Source of the DNA: Synechococcales cyanobacterium PMM_0073
GTDB taxonomy: Bacteria > Cyanobacteriota > Cyanobacteriia > Elainellales > Elainellaceae
Assembly (NCBI GenBank): GCA_949127695.1
Contig: CASBQH010000039.1
Location: 1 to 16,620 of the forward strand
DNA length: 16,620 nucleotides
Direction: 5' to 3'
The notes below the pieces were generated by a model. That model had not been told where the DNA came from and ran no database searches. It saw nothing but the letters and a program-made list of their open reading frames with translations. Position numbers and translations under genes: made by a program. Shown in pieces: positions 1-6,775 of the stretch. Within the stretch, counting starts at the first letter, position 1; the number at the start of each line of letters is the position of its first letter.

Positions 1-303
1 CTCCGAGATGAACCAGACAACGCTTTCACTTTATCCTGTTTGTCTCAGACTGGAAAGTCCTGAAAAGCTTATTCTATAAGCAATTCTAGACGAATTAGAC
101 CCGGGTGATATATTCTCTCACCTGGATTTAACACCTAGACAGGTATCGTTAATTAAACCGACTGAAAGTTCTGCCTGAGCTGCGATCTTGCTCCAGTCCT
201 CTCTAGAATAGGATGGAATCGATTTTTCTTGCAAGACCATAAATTCTAGGGAAGTTGATCCCGCTCAACAGAATCAGGCTAGTTGCCCTATGCTAACGCT
301 CCT
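1..303. other. Upstream region without a clear gene
   Basis: No convincing reading frame is seen. The region holds a hairpin at 101-125 (stem 101-108 with 118-125, eight pairs including one G-T wobble, nine-base loop) that is not followed by a T run, so it is at best a weak terminator of something upstream. Near the right edge an 11-bp unit, CCTATGCTAAC, occurs at 287-297 and again at 301-311. The second copy carries the chosen ATG of the deacetylase gene; the ATG in the first copy is out of frame. No convincing -35/-10 pair was found. Confidence 0.4.
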
Positions 304-1335
304 ATGCTAACCGTCTACAGCGACGCCCATCGGCTGCAAAACGCCCGATTTGAGCTAGTTGATGGCAAGTTGCTGCCGCCGTTTGAGTCGCCATTGCGGG
401 CAGATCGGGTGCTGGCGCAGGTGCGGCAGGCTGGGCTGGGAGCAGTCTTGCCCATCCAGGACTTCGGCCTAGAGCCAATCTTGCGGGTGCATGATCCCAA
501 ATATCTAACGTTTTTGCAGCAGGCTTGGCCAGATTGGGTGGCGGCACATGGCGAATATGACGCGCTGCCGCTGAACTGGGCGGTGCGAACCATGCGCCAT
601 GATCGGATTCCGACCACAATTGACGGCAGGCTGGGCTACTATTCATTTGATGCCGGGACGCCGATTACCAGCGGCACTTGGTCTGCTATCACCGCTTCGG
701 CCAATGTGGCGCTCACCGCCCAGCAGCAAATCACTCAGGGAGCTACGGCGGCCTTTGCGCTTTGCCGTCCGCCCGGTCATCATGCGGCCAAAGATTTTTA
801 TGGGGGCTACTGTTTTTTAAACAATGCGGCAATTGCGGCGCAGGCGTTTCGAGATGCTGGGGCTGAGCGAGTGGTTATCTTAGATCTGGATTATCATCAC
901 GGTAACGGCACACAGGCGATTTTCTACGACCGAGCCGATCTGCTGTTTATCTCGCTGCACAGCGATCCGAGCCAAGAATATCCATATTTTCTGGGGTTTG
1001 AGGATGAACGAGGCGAAGGCGAGGGTGAAGGCTATAACTACAATTATCCGCTGCCTTATGGAACAGACTGGCCGCAGTATCAGGTGGCGTTTGAGCAGGC
1101 TTTAGGCCAAATCACTGCCTACAGCCCAGATGTGCTGGTGGTGTCGCTCGGCGTTGACACCTTTGAGCATGACCCTATTTCTGAATTTAAGCTCACATCT
1201 ATTGACTATTTGAAAATGGGCGCAGGGCTGGCCAGCCTGAAAAAACCAACGCTGTTTGTGATGGAGGGCGGATATGCGGTTGAGCAAATTGGCGTGAACG
1301 TTGTAAATGTTTTATTGGGATTTGAAAATACCTAG
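304..1335 (+). CDS. Histone-deacetylase-family amidohydrolase, acetylpolyamine amidohydrolase-like
   Basis: Zinc-dependent deacetylase of the arginase/HDAC fold. About 343 aa, the usual length for the bacterial group. Numbering from ATG 304, visible motifs are RPPGHH near residues 155-160 (the catalytic His pair), GGYCFLNN shortly after, DLDYHHGNG near 194-202 (zinc ligands Asp196 and His198), SLGVDTFEHDP (zinc ligand Asp285) and EGGY (transition-state Tyr324). The N-terminus (VYSDAHRLQ, then ELVDGKLLPPFE) resembles acetylpolyamine amidohydrolases more than class I HDACs, so acetylated polyamines or similar small amides are the likely substrates; this is inference. The frame opens earlier at TTG 283, but ATG 304 gives the normal family start; there is no good Shine-Dalgarno site for either. 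Residues around 237-252 hold a low-complexity GEGEGEG stretch from a six-base repeat at 1012-1032. It stands alone, about 200 bases before the next gene. Confidence 0.9.
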   Translation: MLTVYSDAHRLQNARFELVDGKLLPPFESPLRADRVLAQVRQAGLGAVLPIQDFGLEPILRVHDPKYLTFLQQAWPDWVAAHGEYDALPLNWAVRTMRHDRIPTTIDGRLGYYSFDAGTPITSGTWSAITASANVALTAQQQITQGATAAFALCRPPGHHAAKDFYGGYCFLNNAAIAAQAFRDAGAERVVILDLDYHHGNGTQAIFYDRADLLFISLHSDPSQEYPYFLGFEDERGEGEGEGYNYNYPLPYGTDWPQYQVAFEQALGQITAYSPDVLVVSLGVDTFEHDPISEFKLTSIDYLKMGAGLASLKKPTLFVMEGGYAVEQIGVNVVNVLLGFENT

Positions 1336-1499
1336 AAGATAAAGAAAGAGCTTGATTGTGAGAGCTTTACTGGATTAACCGACAGATCGCAGATTTAAGC
1401 GCTCAGCACCATCAATACCCTAAATTATCCACTGCCTTTCGCTAGATAGATGCGGATTTGTTTAGAAGCGCGACAAAATCAGGATAAATATTAATCATC

Positions 1500-1505
1500 G
1501 GGAGG
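1500..1505 (+). promoter_or_regulatory. Strong Shine-Dalgarno (GGGAGG) without a standard start codon
   Basis: GGGAGG is the best ribosome binding site in the left third of the window, yet no ATG, GTG or TTG lies 5-13 bases downstream. The in-frame codon at proper spacing is ATC at 1512. The nearest usable start, TTG 1536, is 30 bases away. Either the flavoprotein gene starts at a non-standard codon, or an original ATG was changed (by mutation or sequencing error), or the match is chance. Confidence 0.35.
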
Positions 1506-1535
1506 CCAGCTATCGCTACGCAATTCTTTCCTCAA

Positions 1536-2795
1536 TTGGCATCTGACCCAATTGCCCAGCCAGAGTCTTACCCAGAGTCTTACCCAGAGTCTACAGTGCT
1601 AGCCCCCAACAACTCAGCATCACCGCCAGTCACAGAATCCGTCACAGAAGCAGTCGCACGAGCGGTTCAAGTGGCCGATTACTGTGCGGCTCATGCCAGC
1701 GAGATTGATCACCATGGAGCTTTGCCCAAGCGTGAGTTTGAGCAGTTGCGTCAGGCTGGGCTGCTCAGTGCACCGCTAGCTGCTAAATGGGGTGGTTTGG
1801 GCTTGGGTATTGACGCCAGATGCATGTATCCGCTATTGCAAATTCTCAAGCATATCGGTCGAGGTAATTTAGCAGTCGGGCGAATATATGAAGGTCATGT
1901 CAATGCATTGCAGCTGATCCAGACCTTTGGCAGCGCTCAGCAAGTTGCGGCCTATGCTCAAGATGTTTTAGAACGGCACAAAGCTTTTGGCGTTTGGAAC
2001 GCTGAGGAAAACGATGGCGTGAAGCTGATTCCAACCGAGTCAGGATACCGAATCACTGGCTCTAAAACATTCTGCTCTGGAGCTGAACTGGTAGAGCGTC
2101 CTTTTACCAGCGGGGCTTTGCCAGATGGCCGCTGGCAGATGTGTATCGTGCCTATGGAACAAGCCGTCACGCGCAGTCAGCCTGACTGGTGGCAGCCAAT
2201 GGGCATGAAGGCTACGGCTAGCTATAAAATTGATTTTACCGGCGTGCAGCTTGATGCCAGCGCCATGATTGGTCAACCCGATGACTACCATCGTCAGCCC
2301 TGGCTATCGGTGGGGGCAATTCGGTTCGCGGCAGTGCAGCTAGGCGGAGCCGAAGCACTGTTTGACGCAACGCGGCGCTATTTGCAGGCGCTCAATCGAA
2401 CTGACGATCCCTATCAGGCGGCTCGGCTGGGGCAGATGGCAGTTGCCATAGAAAGCGGCAACCTCTGGCTGCAAGGGGCAGCAGAGCGAATCGCCCGCTA
2501 TGCGCCAGAATTTGGCGGAGCCGCTAGCCAGACGGCAGATGCCCGCACTGAGCAGCTGGTGAACTATGTAAACATGGCGCGCACGGCAATTGAGCAAATT
2601 TGCATTGATGCAATTCAGCTCTGCCAGCGCTCGGTGGGAACCAGAGGGCTGCTGCCGCCGCATCCAATGGAGCGGATTCTGCGAGATCTGTCGCTCTATT
2701 TACGTCAGCCTGCGTTTGATGCAGCGTTGGCTGCGCCTGGACGCTACGCTCTGACTCAAACTGCGCCTGCTCATGCGCTCTGGCAAGATGAATAG
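1536..2795 (+). CDS. Acyl-CoA dehydrogenase-like flavoprotein
   Basis: About 419 aa with the acyl-CoA dehydrogenase fold: an N-terminal helical domain (VADYCAAHASEIDHHG, EFEQLRQAGLLSAPL, about residues 45-85), a middle beta domain (GVWNAEE and TGSKTFCSGA, about 150-185), and a C-terminal helical domain that should bind FAD. The C-terminus (SVGTRGLLPPHPMERILRDL, then LYLRQPAFDAAL) lacks the usual YEGT segment that carries the catalytic glutamate of true acyl-CoA dehydrogenases, so it may be an oxidase, an N- or C-hydroxylase or another flavoenzyme of this fold. The first 40 residues are a Pro/Glu/Ser-rich linker with a PESY repeat from a 12-bp tandem DNA repeat. The start is uncertain: TTG 1536 is the first listed codon, GTG 1596 is also in frame, and ATC 1512 sits at ideal distance from GGGAGG. 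The 3' end overlaps the PIG-L gene, implying one operon. Confidence 0.8.
   Translation: MASDPIAQPESYPESYPESTVLAPNNSASPPVTESVTEAVARAVQVADYCAAHASEIDHHGALPKREFEQLRQAGLLSAPLAAKWGGLGLGIDARCMYPLLQILKHIGRGNLAVGRIYEGHVNALQLIQTFGSAQQVAAYAQDVLERHKAFGVWNAEENDGVKLIPTESGYRITGSKTFCSGAELVERPFTSGALPDGRWQMCIVPMEQAVTRSQPDWWQPMGMKATASYKIDFTGVQLDASAMIGQPDDYHRQPWLSVGAIRFAAVQLGGAEALFDATRRYLQALNRTDDPYQAARLGQMAVAIESGNLWLQGAAERIARYAPEFGGAASQTADARTEQLVNYVNMARTAIEQICIDAIQLCQRSVGTRGLLPPHPMERILRDLSLYLRQPAFDAALAAPGRYALTQTAPAHALWQDE
1561..1592 (+). repeat. 12-bp in-frame tandem repeat in the flavoprotein gene
   Basis: Two perfect copies of CAGAGTCTTACC (1561-1572 and 1573-1584) followed by a partial copy (1585-1592). They encode the PESYPESYPES tract of the N-terminal linker. 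The length keeps the frame. Confidence 0.9.
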
Positions 2796-3567
2796 GACGC
2801 CGAGGGCAGAGCAGTGGTTTGAATGCCCAGAGCATCTGCCTTTGCGTACCATAGAGCAAATCTGGGCGGCTCGCGTCTTGGTCGTCGCGCCTCATCCGGA
2901 CGACGAATGTTTAGGCTGCGGCGGGGCGATTGCCATGCTGGCGGGCTGCTGCGATTTGCGGGTGCTGGTGATCACAAACGGCACGATGTCTCACCCCAAC
3001 TCGCGGCAGTTTCCGGCGGCGGCTCTACGGGCACTGCGTGAATCTGAGACCAGAGCTGCCATGAATTATTTGGGGGTAGAGCCAGCGGCGGTTCACTTTT
3101 TGGGGTTACAAGATGGAGCAGTCCCGATGAAAGGAATTGAAGGAGACGCAATTGGAGGAGACGCAACTGGAGGAGACATATTTGACATTGCCCTGCAACA
3201 GTGCCGTGACTATTTGGCTGAGGCTCAACCGCAGCTGATTTTTCTACCTTGGCGAGCTGATCCACATCCTGACCATCGGGCGAGCTGGCAATTAATTAAT
3301 GCTGCTTTGCCGCAGCCTGCTCCCCGCCGAGTTGAGTATCCGATCTGGGACTGGGATGCAGCGCAGCGCGGCAGTATTCCCAGCCATATCGACGTTTGGC
3401 GACTGAATATTCAGGCAGTTCTGCCGCAGAAGCGCGCTGCGATTTCACTCTATCGCTCTCAGGTCAGTGACTTAATTGACGATGATCCAGACGGGTTTCG
3501 GCTGTCATCTGAAATGCTGGAGCGATTTTTACAGCCTTGGGAAATATACTTTGAGGAGATAACTTGA
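2773..3567 (+). CDS. PIG-L/LmbE-family deacetylase
   Basis: Zinc-dependent N-deacetylase of the family that includes GlcNAc-PI deacetylase, MshB and BshB. 264 aa from ATG 2773; an alternative in-frame ATG at 2788 lies eight bases before the end of the preceding gene. Visible motifs: VLVVAPHPDDE (residues about 35-45; His41 and Asp44 as zinc ligands, Asp43 as general base), VLVITNGT, LRESETRAAM, and DPHPDHR (163-169; His168 as third zinc ligand). Between FLGLQDGAVP and FDIALQQC is a Gly/Asp-rich insertion (about 121-135) made by a 15-bp tandem DNA repeat in what should be a surface loop. It overlaps the flavoprotein gene and its stop codon overlaps the methyltransferase start, so the three are almost certainly co-translated. 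The substrate is not known; an N-acetylated amino sugar is the family expectation. Confidence 0.88.
   Translation: MRSGKMNRTPRAEQWFECPEHLPLRTIEQIWAARVLVVAPHPDDECLGCGGAIAMLAGCCDLRVLVITNGTMSHPNSRQFPAAALRALRESETRAAMNYLGVEPAAVHFLGLQDGAVPMKGIEGDAIGGDATGGDIFDIALQQCRDYLAEAQPQLIFLPWRADPHPDHRASWQLINAALPQPAPRRVEYPIWDWDAAQRGSIPSHIDVWRLNIQAVLPQKRAAISLYRSQVSDLIDDDPDGFRLSSEMLERFLQPWEIYFEEIT
3142..3178 (+). repeat. 15-bp in-frame tandem repeat in the PIG-L gene
   Basis: Units at 3142-3156 and 3157-3171 (GGAGACGCAATTGGA, one T-to-C difference) with a partial third at 3172-3178. They encode GDAIG, GDATG, GD. The surrounding protein is well conserved in type, so this looks like a recent loop expansion. Confidence 0.85.
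3553..3558 (+). promoter_or_regulatory. Shine-Dalgarno for the methyltransferase gene
   Basis: GAGGAG inside the last codons of the PIG-L gene, eight bases before ATG 3567. The ATG shares its A with the PIG-L stop (TGATG), the usual layout for translational coupling. This favours ATG 3567 over the TTG three bases upstream. Confidence 0.7.
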
Positions 3568-4139
3568 TGCAGTCTGTTTCGCCAGTTTATTTTGAATCGC
3601 TCTATCAGCAGCAGTCTGATCCTTGGAACTACGAGACTAGCCCCTATGAGCAGCAAAAGTATGCAGAGACTCTGGCTGCTCTGCCTCGGCGCTATCAGTC
3701 CGGCCTAGAAATTGGCGGCTCAATTGGTGTCTTAACTGAGCAGCTAGCGCCTTACTGTCAGTTCTTGCTGTCGATAGATCTCTCGCCCACGGCTCAAGCC
3801 AGAGCTAAGCAGCGCTGTCAGCATCTGCCGCATGTTCAGTTCCAAACCATGCAGATTCCGCAGCAGTTTCCCGCCCAAAAATTTGATCTGATTGTGCTAT
3901 CGGAAGTTGGCTACTATCTCTGCCAGCCAGATTTGCTGAAAGCTCAGCAGCTAATGATTAAGGCGCTGCTGCCAGGTGGGCATTTGCTGTTGCTCCATTG
4001 GCTGGAACAGGCGAGTGATTTTCGGCTGAGCGGTGAGCAGGTGCATGACTGCTTTCTGGCGGCTGAAACTGGCCTGACTGCTTTGGTTAGCCTGCGGCGT
4101 CCGCAGTATCGATTAGATCTGCTGACGCTAGACGTTTAA
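3567..4139 (+). CDS. NodS-like SAM-dependent methyltransferase
   Basis: 190 aa, class I Rossmann methyltransferase. The N-terminus YFESLYQQQSDPWNYETSPYE and the following KYAETLAALP are characteristic of the NodS-type family (NodS N-methylates the free amine of a deacetylated chitin oligosaccharide in Nod factor synthesis). SAM motif I is LEIGGSIG at about residues 47-54, where relatives commonly have Cys in place of the second Gly; the acidic residue after strand 2 is Asp71 (LLSIDLS). FDLIVLSEVGYYL is motif IV and LLPGGHLLLLHW follows. Placed directly behind a deacetylase, it plausibly methylates the amine that enzyme exposes; this is inference. Its TAA (4137-4139) overlaps the stop codon of the convergent glycosyltransferase gene, leaving no room for a terminator between them. 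Confidence 0.85.
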   Translation: MQSVSPVYFESLYQQQSDPWNYETSPYEQQKYAETLAALPRRYQSGLEIGGSIGVLTEQLAPYCQFLLSIDLSPTAQARAKQRCQHLPHVQFQTMQIPQQFPAQKFDLIVLSEVGYYLCQPDLLKAQQLMIKALLPGGHLLLLHWLEQASDFRLSGEQVHDCFLAAETGLTALVSLRRPQYRLDLLTLDV

Positions 4140-5356
4140 AGTACGCTGGGCTGCTGCCGCAGATGGCTGATCCGAGTTCTCAAATCGATCATGGCCTGCT
4201 CAATCGGCACCTGCGGCCAGTGCTGCTGCCAATGTCCCAGCTCCACTTGACGGGTTTCGACGCGCTCATTTAAAAAGCCAAACGAGCTAGCCTGCTCTAG
4301 CTCAGCCTTTAGCCAGCAAGACTCGACGCAAAGCCGCTTGGCCAGCAGCTGCCAGTCGCCGAGAGGCCGCGACTGCTGCAAATTCTGCCAGAGTTGACGG
4401 AGCTGCCGCTTCGATTGCAGCTTTATTTCGACTGCCGAGGCTGACTCTACTAAATAGGACTGCTGCTGGTTGCCCCGATTCGCCCAAAGCTGGAGCTGAT
4501 TGGCCATGCCGTTGGAAGTGCGCCCCTGCTGTCGTGCTGAGGTTTTGACCCAAACCAGCGGGCTATGTCGAAACTTGGCCTCAACTCGCAAGAGGGAGCG
4601 GTAAAACGCCAGATCTTCAGGCGTGCGAACCGGCGGCATTCCGCCTGCTTTGGCATAGGTTTCTGCCGTCACAGCAAGGCTAGCGCCACAGTGCTGGTGA
4701 TGTCGCGGCAGTCGATCAAACGGATCAGGATCAACGTAAAATTCTAAAGTAACGCAGAGGTAGCCATAGCCAATTGCGCGCAGGTAGCAGGCTCTAGTAT
4801 GTGGATCAAGACTGGCTCGATCGGCCTGTTCAATCATAATTCTGCCGCTGACTCCATCTGCACCTTGATCAATTTCGTGCTGAATGGCGGCTAGCCAAGT
4901 GGGAGCAACGCAGGTATCGCCATCGGTTGAGGCAATGATGCCGCGCGGTCGTCCGTTGGCAGTCAGCCGAGCGTAGGCTTCGTCCATCAAAAGTTTTCGC
5001 ACGCGACCAATATAGGCATCGGCGGGCGCAAAATTGCGCTCTACGACATGAACCGGCATTTCATGCTGCTTCGCGGTCTGTCGAGCGACTGCTGCTGAAC
5101 AATCTGTGCAGTTGTTCGCCAAAATAATTACTTCATAGGTGCGCGGATCGAGTCGCTGTCCGTTGAGATCATACTGTTGGCTTAACGCCGCTAGCATTGC
5201 AGGAATATGCTCGGCTTCATCGCGAACTGGAACAATAACGCAGAAATTACAGAGTACGTGAGGAGATATTTCAATAGATAGAGATAACGGCGGCTCAGAA
5301 ATTAATTCTGAGCGCGTGAATTTTTCAGCAATTGCTGGTAAGCAACCACTCTGCAT
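4136..5356 (-). CDS. GT2-like glycosyltransferase (GT-A fold)
   Basis: 406 aa. A GT-A nucleotide-sugar domain starts at about residue 36 (FCVIVPVRDEAEHIPAML), with VIILANNCTD (about 77-84), a DxD-like metal motif in STDGDT (Asp145, Asp147), and PEDLAFYRSLL (about 246-256) where family 2 enzymes carry the catalytic acid region. No clear transmembrane helix, so it is probably cytoplasmic or peripheral. The last 100 residues are Gln/Leu/Trp-rich and helical with no domain I recognise. Start ATG 5356 has a modest AAGG about ten bases upstream. It converges on the flavoprotein/PIG-L/NodS-like operon, and I infer that it acts on the same product. A 6-bp hairpin with a 3-base loop (5383-5397) lies in its 5' leader. 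Confidence 0.83.
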   Translation of the reverse strand: MQSGCLPAIAEKFTRSELISEPPLSLSIEISPHVLCNFCVIVPVRDEAEHIPAMLAALSQQYDLNGQRLDPRTYEVIILANNCTDCSAAVARQTAKQHEMPVHVVERNFAPADAYIGRVRKLLMDEAYARLTANGRPRGIIASTDGDTCVAPTWLAAIQHEIDQGADGVSGRIMIEQADRASLDPHTRACYLRAIGYGYLCVTLEFYVDPDPFDRLPRHHQHCGASLAVTAETYAKAGGMPPVRTPEDLAFYRSLLRVEAKFRHSPLVWVKTSARQQGRTSNGMANQLQLWANRGNQQQSYLVESASAVEIKLQSKRQLRQLWQNLQQSRPLGDWQLLAKRLCVESCWLKAELEQASSFGFLNERVETRQVELGHWQQHWPQVPIEQAMIDLRTRISHLRQQPSVL

Positions 5357-5658
5357 AGATCGGATACCTTATCTAGAAGTTGGGCTTTGATAAAGCCATC
5401 TGTAATATTGATGACCATTCTAAAGTTACTTATATTTATAAGCTTGCTGCTCTATCTTTTGGATGATTTGTTGAATCTATATAAATATAAGTTTAGCTGC
5501 CAATTTAGCTGCGCCTGCGAAGCAAATCTTTTCTGGAGCTAAGCGTAGCGCCCCCCATCTGCATAGGTCAACCCACCGCCAGTCTATTCACAAACGTGGG
5601 CTGAGTCATATCTTTGACGAGGCTCATAAGACAAAACATCATCGGAGAAATCTATAGT
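5357..5658. other. Divergent intergenic region, AT-rich, with inverted and direct repeats
   Basis: About 300 bases between the divergently transcribed glycosyltransferase and RTX genes. It holds a GGCTTT/AAAGCC hairpin (5383-5397), a perfect 13-bp AT-rich inverted repeat (5428-5440 with 5480-5492), two copies of TTTAGCTGC twelve bases apart (5492-5500, 5504-5512), and a stretch at 5511-5556 with GCGC ends that may be a remnant of a dispersed repeat. A weak promoter for the RTX gene may use TATAAA at 5480-5485 with TTTTGG 17 bases upstream. No gene is seen. Confidence 0.6.
5428..5492. repeat. Perfect 13-bp inverted repeat with a 39-base spacer
   Basis: ACTTATATTTATA at 5428-5440 is the exact reverse complement of 5480-5492. 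The outer flanks continue as CTAAA (5420-5424) and TTTAG (5492-5496) with a small gap on one side. Both arms contain TATAAA-like boxes, one for each strand, so it could be a pair of divergent promoters or operator half-sites. Confidence 0.75.
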
Positions 5659-6579
5659 ATGGCTAGAGTTACGGGTACGCGAGGCAACGACCGCCTGACT
5701 GGCACCAGCCAGAACGACGAGCTATTTGGCCTAGAGGGTGATGATACCCTGGTTGCCTCAGCTGGCAGCGATATTTTAGACGGCGGGCTGGGCTTCAATA
5801 CTGCTGACTACAGTGGACTCAGCAACCAGATTACGCTGAAGCCAACCGGCGTTCTAGAGAAAGCAGGTCTGGGCACTGATCGACTGGTGAAAGTGCAGCG
5901 GATCATTGGCTCGAATAACTTCAACATCATTGATGCTGCGAGCATTGGATTGGGCGCAACCAGCCTAGATGTGAATCTGGCGCAAGGTTCAGTGGTGGTA
6001 CGCAACGTGCCCGGTGTTGGTAATATTAGCCTCTCAGTTTCCAACTTTAACTGGGTAATTGGCACCGCGAATGCTGATCGCCTGGTCGGCGGCGACTTTA
6101 GCGATCTGCTGCGGGGCGTTGGTGGTAACGATACGATTGCTGGCGGCGGCAGAGATGATATTCTGATTGGCGATGGCGGCAATGACGTGGTGCTGGGGCA
6201 GGCGGGCAATGACCGCTTGCTGGGCAGCGACAATACGACCGGAGGCCGCAACGAAATCGATATTGTTTCGGGCGGTGCTGGCAACGATACCTTTGTGCTG
6301 GGCAGTCGCAACGGGGCGTTTTTTGTCGGCGGCGGCAATGCAGACTATGAGCAGATCCAGGACTTTAGCGCTGGCGATCGCTTTGAGCTGGGCATTAACG
6401 AAACCTATCAGGTGCAGCGCACGAGCGACGGCTTTAATCTATTTGCTGTTCGCAACGGCGCGCGAGATCTGGTGGCTGACGTGAATACGACCAGCTTTAT
6501 CAATAATCTACCGCAGGGCAACTTTACGATCACGGCTAGTCAGGGGCGTGGAATCTTCCAGCCCTCTAATTCGTTCTAG
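5659..6579 (+). CDS. RTX-type calcium-binding repeat protein
   Basis: 306 aa. Degenerate RTX nonapeptides (GGxGxDxUx type) at about residues 6-43 (GTRGNDRLTG, GLEGDDTL, AGSDILDGG) and a second, better block at about 137-213 (ADRLVGGDFSD, GVGGNDTIAGGGRDDI, GDGGNDVVLGQAGNDRL, GGAGNDTF). These form calcium-loaded beta-rolls. Between them is a beta-rich region, and after them a C-terminal domain with DFSAGDRFEL. There is no N-terminal signal peptide, which fits export by a type I secretion system with a C-terminal signal; no such transporter is in the window. ATG 5659 is chosen because GGAGAA lies about nine bases upstream; the frame is open back to TTG 5614. No enzymatic domain is recognised, so an exoprotein or surface role is only inferred. 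Confidence 0.88.
   Translation: MARVTGTRGNDRLTGTSQNDELFGLEGDDTLVASAGSDILDGGLGFNTADYSGLSNQITLKPTGVLEKAGLGTDRLVKVQRIIGSNNFNIIDAASIGLGATSLDVNLAQGSVVVRNVPGVGNISLSVSNFNWVIGTANADRLVGGDFSDLLRGVGGNDTIAGGGRDDILIGDGGNDVVLGQAGNDRLLGSDNTTGGRNEIDIVSGGAGNDTFVLGSRNGAFFVGGGNADYEQIQDFSAGDRFELGINETYQVQRTSDGFNLFAVRNGARDLVADVNTTSFINNLPQGNFTITASQGRGIFQPSNSF
6374..6381. repeat. HIP1 octamer
   Basis: GCGATCGC, the highly iterated palindrome of many cyanobacterial genomes, here inside the RTX gene. Confidence 0.8.
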
Positions 6580-6604
6580 CAAGCTGCCTGCTGAGTGCCT
6601 AGAT

Positions 6605-6652
6605 TCAGGTTGCTGAGCGCTGGGTTTAGCTGACCTGACGTTCGGCAACCTG
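6605..6652 (+). other. Two mutually exclusive hairpins downstream of the RTX gene
   Basis: CAGGTTGC (6606-6613) pairs perfectly with GCAACCTG (6645-6652), extendable by two T-G pairs. Alternatively TCAGGT (6605-6610) pairs with ACCTGA (6633-6638). Both use the same left arm, so only one can form. No T run follows, so a factor-independent terminator is doubtful. It lies 25 bases after the RTX stop codon. Confidence 0.45.
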
Positions 6653-6662
6653 GAAAGATTGC

Positions 6663-6692
6663 TTGACAATTTATGTAACATAATTGTAGTAT
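6663..6692 (+). promoter_or_regulatory. Sigma70-like promoter for the tRNA-like transcript
   Basis: A consensus -35 box TTGACA (6663-6668), an 18-base spacer and a -10 box TAGTAT (6687-6692, four of six). The expected start is about 6699-6700, precisely the first base of the 69-nt hairpin. This coincidence and the lack of a coding region downstream on this strand suggest a promoter for a non-coding RNA. Confidence 0.5.
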
Positions 6693-6699
6693 TAGTGTA

Positions 6700-6768
6700 G
6701 GCAGATCCATTAAAAGATCGGCGTCTGCTTGGAACACAGGCGCTTCCGACCTTATTAATGAATCTGCC
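6700..6768 (+). ncRNA. 69-nt near-perfect hairpin, 5' part of a putative structured RNA
   Basis: The two arms pair over 28 left-arm bases: 6700-6713 with 6755-6768 (14 positions, one C-A mismatch), then eight positions with one A-C mismatch, then CGTCTG with CAGGCG (one T-G wobble), with bulges of one and three bases on the right arm and a nine-base loop. It begins at the predicted start of a TTGACA/TAGTAT promoter and ends seven bases before the tRNA-like element. The termini GGCAGAT/ATCTGCC could also be ends of a small miniature mobile element, but I see no target duplication. Confidence 0.5.
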
Positions 6769-6775
6769 AGACTCT

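Noticed and set aside
101..125. Intrinsic terminator
   Set aside because: The stem is good but no T run follows it on either strand.
3459..3656. Minus-strand frame across the PIG-L/methyltransferase junction
   Set aside because: It is fully covered by two well-supported genes and has no coherent protein pattern.
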